Source: Ascoidea asiatica (Eukaryota; Ascomycota; Saccharomycetes; Ascoideales; Ascoideaceae). From it: a DNA stretch of 64,000 bases. The notes under the pieces are model-generated. The model had not been told where the DNA came from, did no database searches, and saw only the letters and a program-made list of their open reading frames with translations. Positions 62,320 through 64,000 of the stretch are shown here, piece by piece. Position 1 is the first letter of the stretch; the number at the start of each line of letters is the position of its first letter. The position numbers and the translations under genes were made by a program. The DNA lies in NCBI GenBank assembly GCA_001600695.1, contig BCKQ01000006.1, forward strand, positions 124,001 to 188,000, given 5' to 3'.

Positions 62320-64000
62320 ATGAATCCAATAAATGAAATGAATCAAAGTTCAAATGAATCAAAAGAAACTATAACCAAAACTTCAATCAATAATAATAAT
62401 GAGTCACTCATAAACATCCCATTATCAGCTCCAATATTAAACAAAACTGAAACTCTAGTTGCTAATCAATCTTCAATTACTGAAACAAAAGAAAACTCTA
62501 AGGAGATTTTAGATCCAGTAATTGGAATTATTAAACCAACATTATATCAATCATTGATATTAGATTTGATACCATCTAATAAGAAAAGAAATTCAACTGT
62601 CTTTCAACTAATTGATTCATTCAACTTATGGAAAGATTTCAATAAAATTATTTCTATAAATCAATTCAAGATTAATATTTCAAAACTAATTGAATTTCAC
62701 GAAAAAGATTATATATTATTTCTATTAAAACGAAGAGAAAAAATCGATCAAACTGTAGGATATAATATTTATAACTTTTTAATCAATCTTCAAAAACTTG
62801 AAAAGAGAAAATTTTTAAAATATCCTAAAAATAATAATCCAGATATTCATAAAGAAGATTTAACTTCAAATGAAAAATCTCATAAAAGAGAAACAAGTAA
62901 TATAAGCTATAACCAGTTTTTGATTAATATATCCCAAAAAAAGAGAAAAGAAAATAATATAGCAATTGAAACCCAATCAGATAGTGAAAAAGATCCTTCT
63001 AATAATTTTTTTAATACTAGTAATGAAAATAAATCTTCACCTTTGAAAGCAAGATCTGAATCTGAATCTGAATCAAGGTCAAAATCAGAGCCAGAACCAG
63101 AACCAGACTCGGAATTAAAAAACAATGGGAAAAGTGATAGTGAGATTGATGGTGAAAATGAAAGTGAAAGTGAAAGTGATTCAGAATTTGAAGAAGATTC
63201 AATAATTTCTGATAATGAGGATTATGATACTGATGAAAAAAGAGAAATTTTGATTAATTATGGTTTAATTTATGATTCCTCATTATTCCCATTTTTAAAT
63301 GAATATGTTAAAATTTTAGCAAGTTCAACAATAACTTGCTGTAAATTTATAATTAAAGAAGTTAAATTACAAAATAAAATTAGTGATAAAGAGAAAAGAA
63401 AACAAGTAATAGGAATAAATTGGATTGGTGGTAGACATCATGGTAAAAAATCAAAAGCTGCTGGATTTTGTTATATAAATGATATTTGTTTAGGCATTTT
63501 AGAATTAAGAAAATTTTTTAAAAAAATTATGTATATTGATCTAGATTTACATTATGGTGATGGAGTTTCACAAGCTTTTCAATTTTCAAAAAATATTTTA
63601 ACATTATCTTTACATAGATTTGAATTAGGTTTTTATCCTGGAAATGGATCACTTTATGAAACTGGTAAAGGTCAAGGACTTGATTATATGATTAATTTAC
63701 CTTTAAGAAAAGGTCTTTGTGATGATTCATTAATAAAAATATATGATAAAATAATTAATCCAACAATTGAAAAATTTAATCCAGATTTAATTGTTATTCA
63801 ATGTGGTTGTGATGGACATTTTAATGATGAACATAAAGAATGGAATTTAACTATAAAAGGATATGGAAAAATAATTGAAAATTTGAAAAAAACTGGAATT
63901 CATTTAATGTTATTGGGTGGTGGAGGATATGATAATAAATCAGTTTCAAAATGTTGGTGTTATTTAACAGCAATAATTGCTGGTAAAAAAGAAGAAGCTG
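62320..64000 (+). CDS. HOS1: HOS1, class I histone deacetylase (3' end outside window)
   Basis: The frame is open from ATG 62320 to the edge, giving 560 codons. The first ~340 residues are longer than in S. cerevisiae Hos1, with a Ser/Glu/Lys-rich acidic segment at about 245-310. The deacetylase core has GGRHHGKKSKAAGFCYIND with the catalytic His pair 373/374. It also has YIDLDLHYGDGV with zinc ligands Asp409 and His411, then IQCGCDGHFND with the third ligand Asp498, and LLGGGGY with the catalytic Tyr. KEWNLTIKGYGK after the third ligand is the wording of Hos1 (NEWQLTIRG) rather than Rpd3 or Hos2. Tyr412 replaces the common second His of DLHHGDG. The known Hos1 role is deacetylation of cohesin subunit Smc3. 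The C-terminus is missing. Confidence 0.9.
   Translation, partial: MNPINEMNQSSNESKETITKTSINNNNESLINIPLSAPILNKTETLVANQSSITETKENSKEILDPVIGIIKPTLYQSLILDLIPSNKKRNSTVFQLIDSFNLWKDFNKIISINQFKINISKLIEFHEKDYILFLLKRREKIDQTVGYNIYNFLINLQKLEKRKFLKYPKNNNPDIHKEDLTSNEKSHKRETSNISYNQFLINISQKKRKENNIAIETQSDSEKDPSNNFFNTSNENKSSPLKARSESESESRSKSEPEPEPDSELKNNGKSDSEIDGENESESESDSEFEEDSIISDNEDYDTDEKREILINYGLIYDSSLFPFLNEYVKILASSTITCCKFIIKEVKLQNKISDKEKRKQVIGINWIGGRHHGKKSKAAGFCYINDICLGILELRKFFKKIMYIDLDLHYGDGVSQAFQFSKNILTLSLHRFELGFYPGNGSLYETGKGQGLDYMINLPLRKGLCDDSLIKIYDKIINPTIEKFNPDLIVIQCGCDGHFNDEHKEWNLTIKGYGKIIENLKKTGIHLMLLGGGGYDNKSVSKCWCYLTAIIAGKKEEA

Overview
The window is a stretch of nuclear chromosome from a budding yeast (Saccharomycotina-type). 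It is very AT-rich, its genes show no obvious introns, and its proteins are full of Asn, Lys, Ile and Leu runs. It carries recognisable yeast genes: CCR4, DOT1, MEC1, HOS1, mitochondrial thioredoxin, an MDP-1 phosphatase, an SGK/Ypk kinase group and a tRNA-Cys. CTG appears to be read as leucine: two paralogous kinases use CTG where the third uses TTG, at the position just before the Cys-Asp-Phe of the DFG motif. This argues against the CUG-Ser and CUG-Ala clades. The species cannot be named from the sequence alone.

Layout, left to right. 1-979 is the end of an unidentified gene whose reading frame stays open for 183 codons past a TAA. 1089-3305 (-) is a RING protein of the Mag2/RNF10 type. 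5513-7231 (+) is a Ypk-like kinase and 7567-8973 (-) an arrestin-related adaptor. 9000-10574 is gene-poor and holds a decayed copy of the 3' end of the gene at 13848-18515. 10575-12206 (-) is a degenerate Ypk-like kinase peppered with undetermined bases. 13848-18515 (-) is a putative Rho GEF with PH-like and CNH-like parts, and 19323-21089 (-) is a leucine-rich-repeat protein. 22689-24551 (+) is a divergent Hsp70. 24632-25363 (-) is a DUF3605/Gig1-like protein, 25701-26930 (-) a 2-oxoglutarate oxygenase, 27902-28339 (+) thioredoxin and 28401-29120 (-) a possible N-acetyltransferase. 29730-34502 (+) is a huge acidic protein of unknown role. 35455-38586 (+) is CCR4, and 40940-42268 (+) is a secreted Gly/Ser-rich protein with Kex2-type sites. 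42780-43349 (+) is the MDP-1 phosphatase. 43581-46499 (-) DOT1 and 47247-54749 (+) MEC1 share one promoter. 55288-58302 (+) is a fasciclin-domain membrane protein. 58711-58782 (-) is tRNA-Cys, 59142-60893 (-) is a third Ypk-like kinase, and 62320 to the edge (+) is HOS1, cut by the window end.

Three themes stand out. First, three SGK/Ypk-type kinases lie within 55 kb: two look competent, and the middle one has lost the DFG glycine, the activation-loop phosphosite and the hydrophobic motif. Second, many longer gene-free stretches hold a short island clearly richer in GC than its surroundings. These islands carry CCGG elements and E-boxes of the form CACGTGA. Third, chromatin and checkpoint genes are present: DOT1 and MEC1 act in the same DNA-damage checkpoint and are divergently transcribed here.

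The strongest candidates for something undescribed are the secreted Kex2-type repeat protein, the TAA-interrupted frame at the left edge, and the kinase cluster with its degenerate member.
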